This document shows, piece by piece, positions 37,991 through 51,700 of a stretch of DNA of 64,000 nucleotides. The stretch lies in the NCBI GenBank assembly GCA_013397845.1, contig VZTG01002339.1, positions 289,655 to 353,654 of the forward strand, given 5' to 3'. This DNA comes from Melanocharis versteri (taxonomy: Eukaryota; Chordata; Aves; Passeriformes; Melanocharitidae). The notes under the pieces are model-generated. The model saw only the letters and a program-made list of their open reading frames with translations. It was not told where the DNA came from and searched no databases. The stretch's first letter is position 1. Each line of letters starts with the position of its first letter. A program made the translations under genes and the position numbers.

Positions 37991-39600
37991 AGTATAAGAG
38001 TATTTCCTCATGATGTAACTTGAGGATTGCACCCATCTGTCCAGGATTGCGAGACAGACAGAAACCTGGTTAGAGCAGCAATTCTGGATCAGCTGTGAGC
38101 AGGATTATTAGGAGCAGTCCACGGCTGATGCTCATGTAGCCCAATGCCCCTTCAAAGCGTTACGTACCACTCATGTACTATCATATGGTGGCACAGTAAA
38201 CGTTGAGCATCGGTTCCAGCATGGGCATTTAAACGCTCGTCCGAAAATACAGTAACCCTAAAACTGCCTTTAGAACTCAGTGCTGCCTTTAAAGACATTA
38301 TCTACTATAGTAAGCTGGAACATTATAGCACATGTACCTACTCAGTGTCAGTACTCTGCAAGGCTGCCGTTCTGCACAGATTTATTAATTTAGCCCTGAG
38401 GAACTGATTATTTGGACTGAAAATTCCTGGCTCCAGAATAAGGGCCAGTACCCATGTGGCTTACTCTAAATGTCTAAGAATTGTATGCAAGTGACTTACA
38501 ATTCCTCCAATATAGAGCAGCACTTCTAGCTCTGCATTATCTGTCACAAATGGGAAGAGTAACATATGGCAAAAAGAAATGTGCTAGCAAAACCCTATAA
38601 ATTTGGCAGAAGGACAAAAACCTGTAACTGAAGGATGGGACAGTCATTTCAGTCATCTTTTCACCATCCTGAATGTACAGTTAGAACTGGTTTGGTCTTT
38701 TTTAAAAAAGCTGTAAACTGAAAAGAATTATGCATATATTTCTATTTCTATAAGCTGATATTTATCAGCCATCTGTTACCTCTAGGGCTAGTGATTCTTG
38801 GAAGATAATACCTTGAAATTAACAAATAAAAGCATTCTGATTTCCTTACTATTTAACTAAGCATAATGAATTTTCTACTTCAGTTACTCTATGTTATGAG
38901 ATAATTAATACAAATGCTGCAGATACCATATCAGGGATCTGCAGCTGCTTATTCTTACTGCCCCAAATTAATGTTCCATACAGACATTCTGCACATGATT
39001 AATACTTCATAAAAGGCAAAATGATTTCACTTAAATTACATTTTCATAAAATAAATCTGATCTTTTTGTGTCCTCACAGTTTTTAAAGACTTCACATTTA
39101 AATATAATAATAATTTCCAAGTGCAGGAAAAATAGTAGTAACCACAACATACAAAATTTATGTGCCAAGTTACTGTCTTTAACTTAAAATATGTGGACTT
39201 ACAAAAACATTGCAATTAAATAAGACAATACTGATTCTTTAGTCTCTCAGAAGTATCCCAGACCTATTGTGGAATTTGCTAATTTATTTTCTGGAGTATA
39301 GTCAATGCATATGGCTTCCTTTGCTAACTGGTGCTAACCCTTAGTGTTGTCTATCATTTCTCATCGGGCTCTGTTACTCCAAACCATTAATTTCTGAGGA
39401 TGAAAATGACGTTATTAATCTGTAAATTGTGTAGATATGAACACAGACAGCAAAAGAAGATAGCAAAGAGATGTTCCACTGTAACATGGTATATTCCAAG
39501 ATAATTTTCAAATATTTCTGTCTATTCAATTGAATCCAGTATTTCACATAATAAAAGATTTGGGAAGTATCAAATAGGGACAGATCAAAAATTGTCTTAG

Positions 39601-39640
39601 TGGTGAAAGCTTTCAAGGAGTGGTGAAAGCTTTCAAGGAA
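39601..39640. repeat. 20-bp tandem duplication
   Basis: TGGTGAAAGCTTTCAAGGAG at 39601-39620 is repeated at 39621-39640 with only the last base changed. It is a recent local duplication within the large SPOCK3 intron. Confidence 0.93.
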
Positions 39641-42600
39641 ACCATAAGCCAAAGGTGTGATAGTTTTCCAAATTCAGTTTTAAGGATTCCTGAATGCACT
39701 ACATGGCTCTGGGACAAAGTCTGGACATTTTCCTCCCTTTAAGATCATGACTGAGAGCATCCTGCAAAGACTTCTTGCATTTGACATACAACCCCTTGAA
39801 ACATAAGAGCCAAAGGTAAAAAGATCACTAAACAATGCTCTTTATAAAGAAAACTTAAAAATATGTATGTATTATTTCACCATTTCAAATTAGATATTTT
39901 CTGAAATCAGAAATGTTCTGTGCTGACAGGAGACTTTAAAAGTGTATCACATCAGGTAACCGTGCACAGAACCTAGAAGGGACTGATGGATCTTTCTTTC
40001 TATTGTGAGAGAAAATTATTGTTCCTCACTATGACTATCTACTGGTTTGCACCTTGCCTCTGGCAGGGAAGGGCAGCAGAATCAAACAGTGGGCAAAACA
40101 ATCACCCTTTAACAGAAATTAACTACAATCTGCTTTGCGAGCGTATAGCATAAAGGAATCTTAAATCATATTGGATCTCACTGAAAGCTAACAGATCCAA
40201 GGCTGCATTGCAGCAATTTACTTTTTTCATATTTAGATTGCGATCTGATGCTTTAAAGCACTTTGTATTTACTCTAACCATTTGCTTGTGTGTTCTTCTT
40301 GAATGTTTAATCACTAACATCGCTCTTATTCACCTAAAATTGTCCATTAAAGAGCACAGTTGCCTGTAGACCTTTCAGAGATGACCGAGAAGGTAGAAGA
40401 ATTACTCCAATTTCACTAATTTTTTGTATCTTCCCTAAAGTAAGGCCAACAGAGGTAGACAAGCTCTTTCTCCGCTACTGAAGAAACCTATGACAGTTAA
40501 TCCATTATATAGCAATGTAACAGCAGAACCCAATTCCCCTGGCACAGAAATAACAGGCAGTGAGATGCAAACTCTACTACACTGCACCACCACCTCAGTG
40601 AAATCAGAATGCTGGTTAAGTAAATGTCATCTGCAGCTGTGTCTCCACACAAATTCACTAATCAAAAGCATAAGGAGAAATGCAGAAACTAATGAGTTTA
40701 AAAAGATACGATCAGGTCACGAATATCCAAAATGTTTACAAATGCATACATGAAATATGTTAGCAAAGTCCAATTATGTTTTGCTAGTCTACACATTCAG
40801 CACTAAATTGATTGTTCATGAATGTCTGATGTAGATCAGGGAATTTTTATGAGATGTGTATGAATATTCATAGAAATAGGAATTTATTTAGCTTTGGTAA
40901 TTTCTAATGTTGTCCTACACATCTTTTAAATCCAAAAATCTTGCATTATCAACAGTGATCCTCATATGAGTTACAGATAACCTTTAATACACAGAGTAAA
41001 CTGTGTGTAACGTAAATAAACATCAGATCCAAACCAAACACCATGAGGGATCAGGCTTGGTATCATGAAAGGTTTCAGAAAACACTTTTCCAGCCTTAGT
41101 CTCTCTGCTGGCTACCTGCATGCAGCGTGTCTGCATGTCGACTTTGCAAGCACAGAAGTTTTTGAAAGGAGCTGCTTACAGAAGGCACAAATCAGCACCA
41201 TGTGTACGCAGAACAGAACAAAGCTCTCTCAAAATCCTTACCCTAGTGAAATTAGTGGTAAAATTCTTGCTGATTTCAGAACAGCTGTAATTTCACCGTC
41301 ACTTTGCTGCTGTCTAAACTAGCCATGTGGCTCTTTGAAGAGGAAAGAAATGCTAACACTGATCGACACAGTGATGGTTGTTTAAACAATTCTGTTGACA
41401 TTTTTCGCAATGAAAAATTACATTTCATAAATTTTGCAATCTATTAAAAGAAAAGAAAAATACAGCCTTTTTGTTCAAAGAAATATGAAAAAAATCTATA
41501 CAAGAAAATGTGTTGTATTTTAGACAAAATCTATATAATTAGAATGTACATTGTTTTTCCACATGGTGATTAAGAACCTTTCAAGGCAAAAAGAGTAGGG
41601 GCAATTAGAGATGCCAGGTAGTAATCCATTCAGTTATAATTTCACTTGTTAATCATATGCCATGAAAGACATTTGTACTAACTGGTTGTGCTGATTATCA
41701 GCACCATTGCCTACAGCTGAAAAGAACTGCCAAGTATCATCAACTGTGAGCCTCTTCACCACTGCATCTGAGACTTCCAAACTATTGTCCCTAATAATGG
41801 CATCACTGTTTTGCACTGTTTACAAAATCTGTAGAAGTGTTTAAACTGTCAGTGACATCAGCAAGAGTCTGAAAATAATGCATCAGTAGCTGAGACTTAA
41901 AAGTGAAAAACAAAACCAGTACTTTAATTATTTGAAGAAATAAGGAAGTATCTACCGATAATGGTTTTGAAGACATCCTAGTAAGAACAGTAAGAAATAT
42001 TTATAGTGTGAAATTATGTCTATTACTCACATAGATTTTTCTGTTCTCTGTCAAAAGACTTTTAACATCATTTTCTAGCTATTATTCCTTTTGTTACTGA
42101 AATTCAATTTCATGCATGTTTCTCTTCTGCTCTTTTTGGGCTGCACTCTTAGAAGTATTTTGTATTTTTGAAAATACATTAATAATTACAGAGAAACATG
42201 CAGAAATATATCACAGTAGTATTTCAATTTCAGTGGTCACACAAAAGTAGGCAAGTTCCTCATTTCTTCAACGACGATCACCATTAAATCAACGCGGCAC
42301 TACAGAGTCCGGTGAGATTATTCGATTCTGTAGGGCCAGCTGCACTACTAGGCAAAACACGTGGTTTTAAAAGATACAGGCCCTGACAGCCACACGTGAA
42401 TTCTCTGTGGTCAAACCCCATGTTTTGTTACCACTGCACTGAGCTCAGAGAGTTGTTGCTTTCCTGTCTGCATGGCTCATTGTCTCGCTTTCAAGAATTT
42501 GATATTGTTCCTCAATTACTTACAGATAACAGCAAATTCATATTTAGCATGGTGAAGCTGAGGCACAGCAAATGTGTGCAGAGATTACTGGATTCAACAG

Positions 42601-43218
42601 CAGGTACCACCACCAAAAAAATTAACTTGCAGTGTAACAGGTCCAAGTTTAAGAGTTCTCACTTCATTAAACAAACAGAAACCCTGGTTCCGTTTAGCGG
42701 GCGTTTTGCCACTGATTTCAGTACCAGTTTTGCATTCAACAAATATGAAAAACCCTTATGGCTACTGCATAAAACCTCAAACCTTCCTCCTGGTTTCATA
42801 GATGTAATTTGAAGGCTATTGCTTGAATACCTGAACAGACTTGGCATTTCATTTACTTGCTGCTGTCTGCATATATTAATTAATTAAAAGGACATCATCA
42901 ATATGTTTCTACTTTAAGAACCAACACTGCTACTATTTCTTAATATGCAATCAACTTACAGAGAAATAACACTAGTTTAGTCTCATTTTATACTGAATTC
43001 CTGTTTTAGAAACCAAAGTTTCTAAGTTTCTAGGGCTGCCTATGGATTAGTAAGAGTTTGTAACTATGATAAAAAATAAATATAACATAATCCTACAACA
43101 TATTGTACATGGCAGAGAGTATGTTTTTTATAACTTATAGCCACACCTGGGAGTTTAACAGGACTGGATGTACTGCGCAATTTTAAAAGGTCATTAAATG
43201 TAGAGAATAATTATATTT

Positions 43219-44075
43219 TGGGGCTGATACTGTTCAACATTGTTGTCGGTGACATGAACAGTGGAATCAAGTGCACCTTCAGCAAGTCTGCTGACAACAC
43301 CAGGCTATGTGCTGGAGTCAACATGCTGGAGGGAAGGGATGGCATCCAGAGGGACTCTGACACTCCTGAAAGGTGGGCCCATGCAAACCTCATGAAGTTC
43401 AACAAGGCCAAGTGCAGGGTTCTGGGTCGTGGCAATCCCAGGCACACCGTGAATCTGGGCGCAGAAGTGACTGAGAGGAGGGCTGCGGAGAAGGAATTCA
43501 GAGTGCTGGCTGATGAAAAACTCAACATGGGCCATCAGTGTGCAGCCACAGCCCAGAGAGCCAAGGGAATCCTGGGCTACATTAAAAGCAGCATGGTCAG
43601 CAAATTGAAGATTTTTCTCCCCCTCTACTCTGCTCTTGTGAGATCCCACCTGAGTACTGACTGCATCCAGCTCCAGTGCCCCCAACATGAGAAGGACATG
43701 GAGCTTTTGGAGCAAGTCCAGAGGAGGACCACAATGTTGAAAAGAGGACTGGACCACCTCTCCTATGAAGATGGCTGAGAGAGCTGGGGCTGTTGAGCCC
43801 CTGGAGAAGTGAAGGTTGTATGGAGACCTCATAGGAACCTTCCAGTATCTCAAAAGAGGCTTCAGAGAAGCTGGAGAGGGACTCTTCATCAGGAACCATA
43901 GTGATGGGAGAAGGAGTAATGGGTACAAACTGAAAGAGGGGAAATTTAGGTTAGATGTTAGGAAGAAAGTATTTTCCGGGAGGGTGATGAGATACTGGAA
44001 CAGGTTGCCCAGGGAGGTTGTGGATGCTCTGACCCTGAAGGGTTCAAAGCTGGGCTGGATAAGGCCTTGAGCAAG
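43219..44075 (+). mobile_element. CR1 LINE, C-terminal reverse transcriptase ORF, degenerate
   Basis: A sense-oriented CR1 copy carrying the end of ORF2. The 186-codon frame at 43218-43778 has recognisable CR1 reverse-transcriptase text (ILFNIVVGDMNSGIKCTFSK, LMKFNKAKCRVLGRGNP, LPLYSALVRSHL, EQVQRRTTMLKRGL). The catalytic box, normally FADD/YADD-like, reads SADN near 43287-43298, so the enzyme cannot be active. A shift to another frame follows, continuing with GLFIRNH and RYWNRLPREVVDALTL to about 44070. It is 5'-truncated, lacks a clear 3' terminus and abuts an oppositely oriented CR1. Confidence 0.92.
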
Positions 44076-44085
44076 CTGCTTTCTT

Positions 44086-44253
44086 GTAGCCTCCTTCAGA
44101 TACTGGAAGGCTGCTACAAGCTCTCCCCAGAGCATTGTCTTCTCCAGGCTGAACAACTGCAGCCCTTCTGAGCATCTCTATGGCCTTCCTCTGGACTCAC
44201 TCCAGCAAGTCCAGGTCCTTCTTATGCTGAAGGTCTCAGAGCTGATGGCCATG
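44086..44253 (-). mobile_element. CR1 LINE fragment, minus orientation, inverted to its neighbour
   Basis: The plus strand reads 'tccttcagatactggaagg', 'tctccaggctgaacaactgc', 'cctctggactcactccagca', which is the reverse complement of CR1 ORF2. It corresponds to the same part of the element as 43680-43860 in the plus-oriented copy just upstream, with an internal deletion of about 30 bp. The two form an imperfect inverted repeat. Confidence 0.88.
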
Positions 44254-44772
44254 ACTAAATAAATTTTTGCAGGACACGATGCAGAATGGTCAGCACTTGC
44301 CACTATGGCAATGTATTTTGAAATCAGCCAGTAACTTGAGCTGTGAAAAAAATTCTAAAAAAAAAAAATTTACATTGAACCCTAATGTTTCCAAGTTGGT
44401 AAGGGAAGTTACAATAAGAACAGACTTCCTACCAAACCTGAAGGCATTGAATTTGCAATTTAAAATTGTATGAAAATTGTTGTTTAAGCCTCAGAACATA
44501 GAAATAAAACAAAAACCCATTAAAGCTTCAAACTTTACAAGAAACTGACTTTCTTGTACAGGCTGAGAAGAACAAAATATATAAAAAGTATAGAAAAGAT
44601 TTTGTTTTTATCATCTTCCAGACACTAGAAATTAAATTTGTGAATTTTGCTGTTTATGCCTTAAGGTATGTTATACTGCACTTGGAGTAAATCTATTAAA
44701 CAAGAAAGTAAGTGCGCAGATTCCTAAATAGAATCGTAACTTAGCAATCAAATTAAAATACTGCCTACTCAC

Positions 44773-45505
44773 TTAGAATAGTATTTCACTTGGAAGGGAC
44801 CTACAATAGTCCAGCTGCCTGACCAGTTCAGGGCTGACCATAACCCAACACATGTTAATAAAGGCATTGTCCAAATGCCTCTCAAACACTGTCAGGGTCA
44901 GGGCATTGACCACTTCTCTAGGAAGGGTGTTCCAGTGTTTGACCCCCTTCTCAGTAACAAAATGCTTCCAAATGTCCAGTCTAACCCTCCCGTGGCACAG
45001 TTCTGAAGCATTCCCATATGTACCATCACTGGATACCAAGGAAAAGAGCACCTCTCGCTCCACCTCCTCAGGGAGCTGTAGAGACCAATGACGTCACCCT
45101 TCAGCCTCCTCTCCAAACTTGACAAGCCCAAAATCCTCATCCTCTCCTCACAGTACACTCTTTCCATTGCTGTCACCAGCTTTGTTTCCCTCCTCTGGAT
45201 GCATCCAAGGGCTTGGACATTGGTGACATGTGGTGCCCAGAAGCGCACAGAGCACTCAGGGTGAGGCCCCAAGGCTGAATGCAGCGGGACAGTCACCTCT
45301 GTTGGTTGTCTGCTCGTGCTGTGCTGGATGCACCCCAGGACGGGGTTTTGCCCTCTGGGCTCCAGGGCACACCTGCTGACCCACACTGAGCTGCTGCTAC
45401 CAGCACCCCCAGATCCCTCTTGGCAGGGTTGCCCTCCAGCCACTCCTCTCCCAATTTAGACTCGAGCCCAGCATTACTCAGTAATACTGTTTCTTTCAAC
45501 AGGAG
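44773..45505 (-). mobile_element. CR1 LINE fragment, 3' part of ORF2 and 3' end, minus orientation
   Basis: The plus strand starts with the inverted 3' end ('agaatagtatttcacttgg' and 'aagggacctacaatagtcc') and continues antisense through ORF2. In minus-strand translation, fragments such as GRVRLDIWKHFVTEKGVKHW and NTLPREVVNALTL, then CIQRRETKLVTAMERV and LGLSSLERRLKGDVIGLYS, are CR1 reverse-transcriptase C-terminus text in different frames. It is about 730 bp, 5'-truncated and frameshifted. The ORFs at 44773-45063 and 44898-45443 derive from it. Confidence 0.9.
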
Positions 45506-47779
45506 TCAGCATGAGGGAGCCGTGCCCAAATAGTATCAATGTACAACACTCAAGTCCACTGAACTCAAAACCAATCCTGCTACCACCATGATACAGCTGT
45601 ATAAAATATCTGATGTAAGCAAATAGCTGACCAAAATTAATGAAATTAGTGCTGAATGTCTACTTACTGCTTAAAGTCAAAAAATGCCTGAGAGTTAGGT
45701 AAGTGTCTTAGAAGAAATTAATAAACAAGGAAACAGAAAACATGACATTTTCAACACACTGACATTGATCACCTGCAAAGAAGATGAAGGCAACAACTCC
45801 TCTGATTATTCAGTCACTCAACAGTGATGTTAATTAGAACACACATCCTGAGGATACAGGCAGTGGTAATGGCCCACAGGGGGGCAATTCACACAAACTC
45901 TCCAAAACCTCCCTGAAAGGTAGCCAACTAGGTACATTTGGTATCTAGATTATATTTGTTTCTCGTTTACTATACACACACACAAAATAGGTCAGCTCTT
46001 CAGCAGAAGATAGGAACATACACAAATACATGACTGAATATAGACATAAAAAATTAGTGAGCTTCTCTCCTCTCCTATCTAGACAAGGCAGCCAAGCACC
46101 TGCCTGGTGGGCACAAAACTATGCCCACAAGCCAAAGGTGTACGTAAAGAATCATTGTCTCCTTACTATTCACATTTTCATTTTTTACCTTTCTTCCTTT
46201 TCTAGGCTGTTTCTTTCTTTAGTCCCTCACATTTTGAAGTGTCAAGAGCTAATCAATCACACATTATTTGTATTTTGTTGAACAACACATAATCCAGGTG
46301 TCTTGAAAAGTTTCCTGTGAAATGAAGTATTTGCCACTCAGCACATATTTCTGTAACAAAATATTTTTTATCATTATCATACTGTTACTGAGTGATTTTT
46401 TTTTTCTGGAGAAAATAATTGGTATTTATTTTTTGTAAATTTTTTTTTCAGAAAGGTAAGATGCTGAACATTTTAATCTAAATTAATTGATTGATATTCA
46501 TGCAACTGCTAGAAAGAAATGCAGATATGTGTAATTTTTGAGTCCACATAAAACCCTTTTCTCTTATAGCATTGAAAGAAGCAAAGAAATTGTCTTCAGG
46601 AAAATGTCCATTTTTTTGTATGGCCTGATATTGCACAGATAATGTAAATTCAAAGTTTTAAAAAACTTAAATAATGCAGGCTAACATCGAGACACTGATA
46701 GCAAAAAATAAGACCTCTGTAAAGGCAATAGACAGATGTACTTTGTTTTCACAGTTACTGCCTGGCTTCCATTGCAAAAGGAATTTCTCATCACTCAAAA
46801 TAACAATAATAAGCATTTATAATGCTTGATAAGGATTTTATATTCACTTTTGATTTATGTAACAGAATGACCCATGTCCACGTGATACACTGGAATAAAC
46901 TGCTCAATTATATAGGAAAAGAGTTCCCACATTTCAGCTTTTTAGAATGCTGTTCTTTATCTCTCCCAAAACTCTGGAAATTGAGAGGAAATTCAGATTA
47001 GAACAGAACAAGAGCAGAAGCTCTGTCCAGACCATTTCACGTTCAGCTCTCCCAGAGGAGTGTACCATACAAGTTTCAAGTCATTAAGCTCAAGCCTCCA
47101 GGACACACCAGATTCACAGCATGTGCAGCGCAGGCGACCTGCACATATGGACTGGCTGTCTGCCTAGTGCTTAACAAATGCATGCTAACACCATCCATCT
47201 CTTTGCAAATGCCTTCTTAATGGATATACGCATTTCTGTTTCCATTATGGAAGTCCTGAAACAGTGCAAGGGGCTTTCTTCCAGTCTGAAGAAAGCTTGC
47301 TCTGAGGTAGAGTGATAGAAAAAAAGGAATAGTAGATTGTGCAATTATAACATGATCTCTGTGCTAATGAAATTCAGTACAATTTTATCTTTATGCTGTA
47401 TACGGTTAACTTGCTTCTACATGTAAATATATATAGCTAGGAATTTAAAAATTACTTCCAAGGCTTCTTGTGTCCTTTGTCCAAATGTCGAGAATAAATC
47501 ATTACCCACTAAAATGCTTATGTCAAATTGAATTGAATGTTACATCACTGTGCCTGAAACAGATGGAAAGCAAAGGCTGTTTTGCAGGCTTTATGATTTA
47601 CAAACACTTTTTATGAGTTCATGTTCTACAAAATATGCTGCATTTCTAGACTACTACTACAACTACTGATTATACTTTTCAGCGTATCTTGTACATGAGT
47701 ACGTTACCCTATAAAAATCCCACTCAGCTCCATAGAATAGTTTCAATGTTCTAGGTGCTTCATATATATATAAAATATG

Positions 47780-47801
47780 CTTCATATATATATATATGAA
47801 G
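47780..47801. repeat. AT-rich perfect palindrome, 22 bp
   Basis: The sequence CTTC followed by alternating AT and GAAG is its own reverse complement over 22 bp. The same CTTCATATATATA motif occurs just upstream at 47759-47772, so this is a TA microsatellite framed by a local duplication and able to form a cruciform or hairpin. Confidence 0.9.
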
Positions 47802-48399
47802 TATTACAACATCTGCATTGTGTGTGCATGTAGGCAAACAATATTTTTTTCTAAGAGATTTCTCTTAATTGGAACTCTGACATAAGTTAGTATATAAATC
47901 TAGAATCACTGTAAACTGTACAAAGTTATCTCGGAAATTTATGGATTTACATTACCACATTAAAATGACAAAGAATTTTTTGTGATAAATATTTTTTGAG
48001 CTATAAACCACATTTTCATGACTATATTTCATGCTGTATGTTAAAATACACATTTCTCAACTTGCTCCTCAAACACACGAGATCAGACTGTATTTCCTTC
48101 TCTATATTTTGGATAAAAAAGAAATACATGCATTTGCACATAGAAGCAAGTTTAGTATTCGTTAATATACAGACATGTACTACAGCTCTCTTCCCATTTT
48201 TGAAGCTTTTTCTCTTTCACAGGTCTTCACAGCTAACAAAAATTGTCTCACTAATTGCCACTGAAAGTGACAAAATCACTCATGAGGTTCTATTATGATA
48301 GACAATTTTGGTTAGCTAATTATAATGTGGACCTTTTTGTTTTACATTTTGTGCATCAAAAAAATTTCATATGATGAAATGTTGGAAGTGCTGGGACCC

Positions 48400-48755
48400 A
48401 TATTCACTGGAGAAGAAAACAATGCAATCTTGTAAATGTAAATAAATACCTGGAGAGAGGACATAAAAACAGAACCAGGCTCTTTACAGTGGTTCCCAGT
48501 GACAGGGCAAGAAGCAAAGGGCACAAAGTGAAACAGGAGGTTTCTGCTGAACATGAGGAAACAGTTGTTTGCTGTGACTGAGTTGTCCAGAGAGGTTGTA
48601 GTGGCTCCATCCTCAGAGATTTTTAAAGTTGCCTGAACATGGTCTTGAGCAACCTGTTCTAGGTGGCCCTCCTTGAGCAGGAGGATGGAACAAGAGCACC
48701 TCCAGAGGTCACTTTCAAACTCAATCACTCTGCTAGTATGTGATTCTGTAATATC
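48400..48755 (+). mobile_element. CR1 LINE 3' fragment, plus orientation
   Basis: The segment runs from 'aatgtaaataaatacctgg' through 'gaaccaggctctttacagtg', 'cctccttgagcagg' and 'cacctccagaggtc', ending 'gtatgtgattctgta'. This is the sense-strand CR1 ORF2 end and 3'UTR with the terminal octamer-type end. No intact ORF remains. Confidence 0.87.
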
Positions 48756-51700
48756 GGTGTGTAGCCTGGTAAAAGTTTGGTAGCAGAATTATTTTACTGA
48801 TCATTTCAAACATCTCGACAAAAATCAATTCAAGTGATGGTATAATTTAATTATTCATTTACTGGATCTTTATCCAGATTCTCTGTGGTAGTTGCACATG
48901 TTATTTTGAAAAAAAAGGATATTCATGTCTTCTTGTTCCTTCTACACTAAGTAAAGTTTTCCATCTTCACCCCTCCCTCCCCCCTAGCTTATTTCTGTTC
49001 TTGTTTCTGGTTTTGAAAAAAGAAATAGAGCAAATCAAAAGCCTGACCCCTTGGTCATATCAAAGTCTGTTGTTACAAAACTCAACTGATTTTAAATCTC
49101 TCTCAATACATTGGAGGAATTTAGAAATAGATTAAAAAGAAAAAACTGAAAAATCTTTATGACACTGGGTATCACTTATTACAAATCTTTATGCAAAAGA
49201 CTGAATTAATTTCAAATAAACTAAAATAGCAAATGAAACAATTTAAGGTAAATGAGTAACTTACTGCTTATCATTCACTCTAACTTCCCTACTCTAATTT
49301 ACAAGGACTAATACCTTAGACTTATCACTTGCAGAGTGAAGTGTTACAGGGTATACACAAAAATAGTACAAAGTGGCCTACAGAGAGGGAAAAAGACAAA
49401 GAAAGTAATAATATATAGTCCTTCAACACGAGAAAATTAGGATGTTCTCTGAAAAGGGAATATACTTCAGCTAGAAAGCTGAATTACTATACTTACTCCA
49501 TACTGAGTGCTACATTCCTGCCACCGCTGAGAACCTTTTCCAAGATGCTAAAGAAATCAGTTCCCTAACGTCACTCACTGACATCAACGAACTTCTAACA
49601 ACCCCCCATGCTATGAAGGAAAAACATCCTGACAGACTGGCATCTTACATGACAAGATTCATGTTGCCCATGAATGAACATTACAGAGGTGCTGGCTCTA
49701 ACAGGTGCAGGCTGCTCATTCTTACAGGCAGTGAGAGCTCTCACTAATAATTAAAAGACCATCTGGATGAACTATGAACATGGTAAATCAGTTCTTGCAT
49801 TACAAAATCTACCTTTAACCCTAGCAAATGAAATTCTAGAGATGTCAAGAAATAAACACGTGTACACAACAGCCTTGTGAATACCTGCACTGATCTCTAG
49901 CTTGCTTTTTCTAAGCAGCAAACTATCACAGATGCTCGTCTCTGACAATTGTCTGCACCCTTTAGCCTTGACACACCATATACTGCTGGCTATTTTCAGC
50001 TTTTGACTCAGAAAAAATACTTTTAAGCTATCAATCAGTAATCTTTAAAGCTGGTGGACAACTCTTCTAAATTATTCCAACCTGTAGTAATTTTCTTTTA
50101 AACTTGCTTTCTTATTGTTATGTATCCTATTTTCTACGAAGTCTAGTTATGATCCAATGCTCAATTAAATGGTCAGAAACATCCCAACTGACTTCGATAT
50201 AACTTGTACAAACTCTGTTTTTTTCTCTTGAATAGATTTAAACAGGGCGAAACACAAAACCAGAGAGTATTACTATTTTCTATGTTTTTTTTGAGCCGCT
50301 GCAGTATTTTGTTCACTTTGCTAAAACTATACACTTTTTTTGTATTCCTCTTCTGAAGCTAAACCTTCAGAAGGAAGGTAACTATATAATACCTGAGATT
50401 TACTGGCCTCTATCTTCAACATATCTTTTAATCCTCTTAAACTGTATATACAGAAATACTACAGAGGGTGACCAAATTCAAGTACTGACCTTAAAAAGAA
50501 AACTAGACACAAAAAATCAGATTCCTATGAAACATAGTAAACTGTGTTATAAACTTGCTTAAAACCATCAACTACATCTGAATTCAAATAAGGAGACACT
50601 CCTGCTGAAGAGACCAAACAGGACAAAATTGTCTTAATTACTTAGTTTCCACTTAAACTGGTTTTACAACTCTCTTTCTAAATGTTTCATGCTCTACTAC
50701 TGCTCTCAGGAATTTATAACAAACCTCTATTATAAAGAGGATAAATAATGCAGAAAATTTTGACAGGAATTATTACTGAAGATGAATCAATCCAGGATTT
50801 CTAATAACTTGTACTCTTAGAAATGGTAAATAGAAGATTTGTTGTTTTTTCTTTTTCCTACAAAAATGTATTTCAGTACTAGTACATCACAATATAAAGC
50901 CATTTAATTTTAGGGGGTAGTTATGTTTTAAAGGTGCCATGATGCTAATGAGCCAAAGCTTAACAATTTGACACAACTGAACAAGTGCTGATGCCTGCAT
51001 GTGAGGTGGCTGTAGCACTTGATGTTGCAGTATCAGCAGGAGCAGTTACAACAGATGCCACAGCTAATTTCATGGATCATGGTGCCTTCAGGAAAGAAGT
51101 TGGGTTTTTCATTTTCCATGAAGACTTTAATGTTTTATTTAGAGAATTTCTGACATGTGAAGTAATCTGCATCTGGGATATAAAACAAAGGTATCAAGAA
51201 AAAATAAAATTAGTATTGTATTTTGTGATGCAGATAAAAAGCAGAACAGTTGGGTAATTACTATACTTTGAGGCACATAGGATTGATCTAATAATTTTAT
51301 TAATTTATATTTTCATAATGCTGATTCATCAAGAAGAAAAAGAATTTGTATTTACAAATACAAAACCTGCCTTCTTGGCAGTGAAAACAGTCAAGATATG
51401 AAAATGTATCACTTGGAATAGGTTTAGATCATGTTGACATATTCTTACCAAGACTCTGAGTAAAGCTGTAGTAACCTACATGAAGACTCAAAGCTAGCAG
51501 GACTATTTTGCGTTCAAAGTTTGGATGGGGAGTTTTTTGAAAATACGCCTTTCTCTTGCTTAAAGACACACAGAAGCATGTCAGGATTGTTCTGGAGAGT
51601 TATTGTTAAATAACTTTCTTCTAATGCTGTTAAATTTCTTTGTAACACTGCATCATCATTTCAAACTTTTAGAAGTTATCACAGCTGGAAAGCAGTGATG

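Noticed and set aside
42396..42812. 138-codon ORF on the plus strand with an overlapping second frame
   Set aside because: No domain, start context or splice support was recognised. It lies antisense within a SPOCK3 intron and the residue pattern looks random; this length can arise by chance in 64 kb.
43305..44156. 283-codon minus-strand ORF, the longest in the window
   Set aside because: It is the antisense shadow of the plus-oriented CR1 reverse-transcriptase fragment and continues into the inverted CR1.
44898..45443. 181-codon minus-strand ORF
   Set aside because: It is a frameshifted piece of a CR1 ORF2, with CR1 reverse-transcriptase text appearing in fragments; not a host gene.
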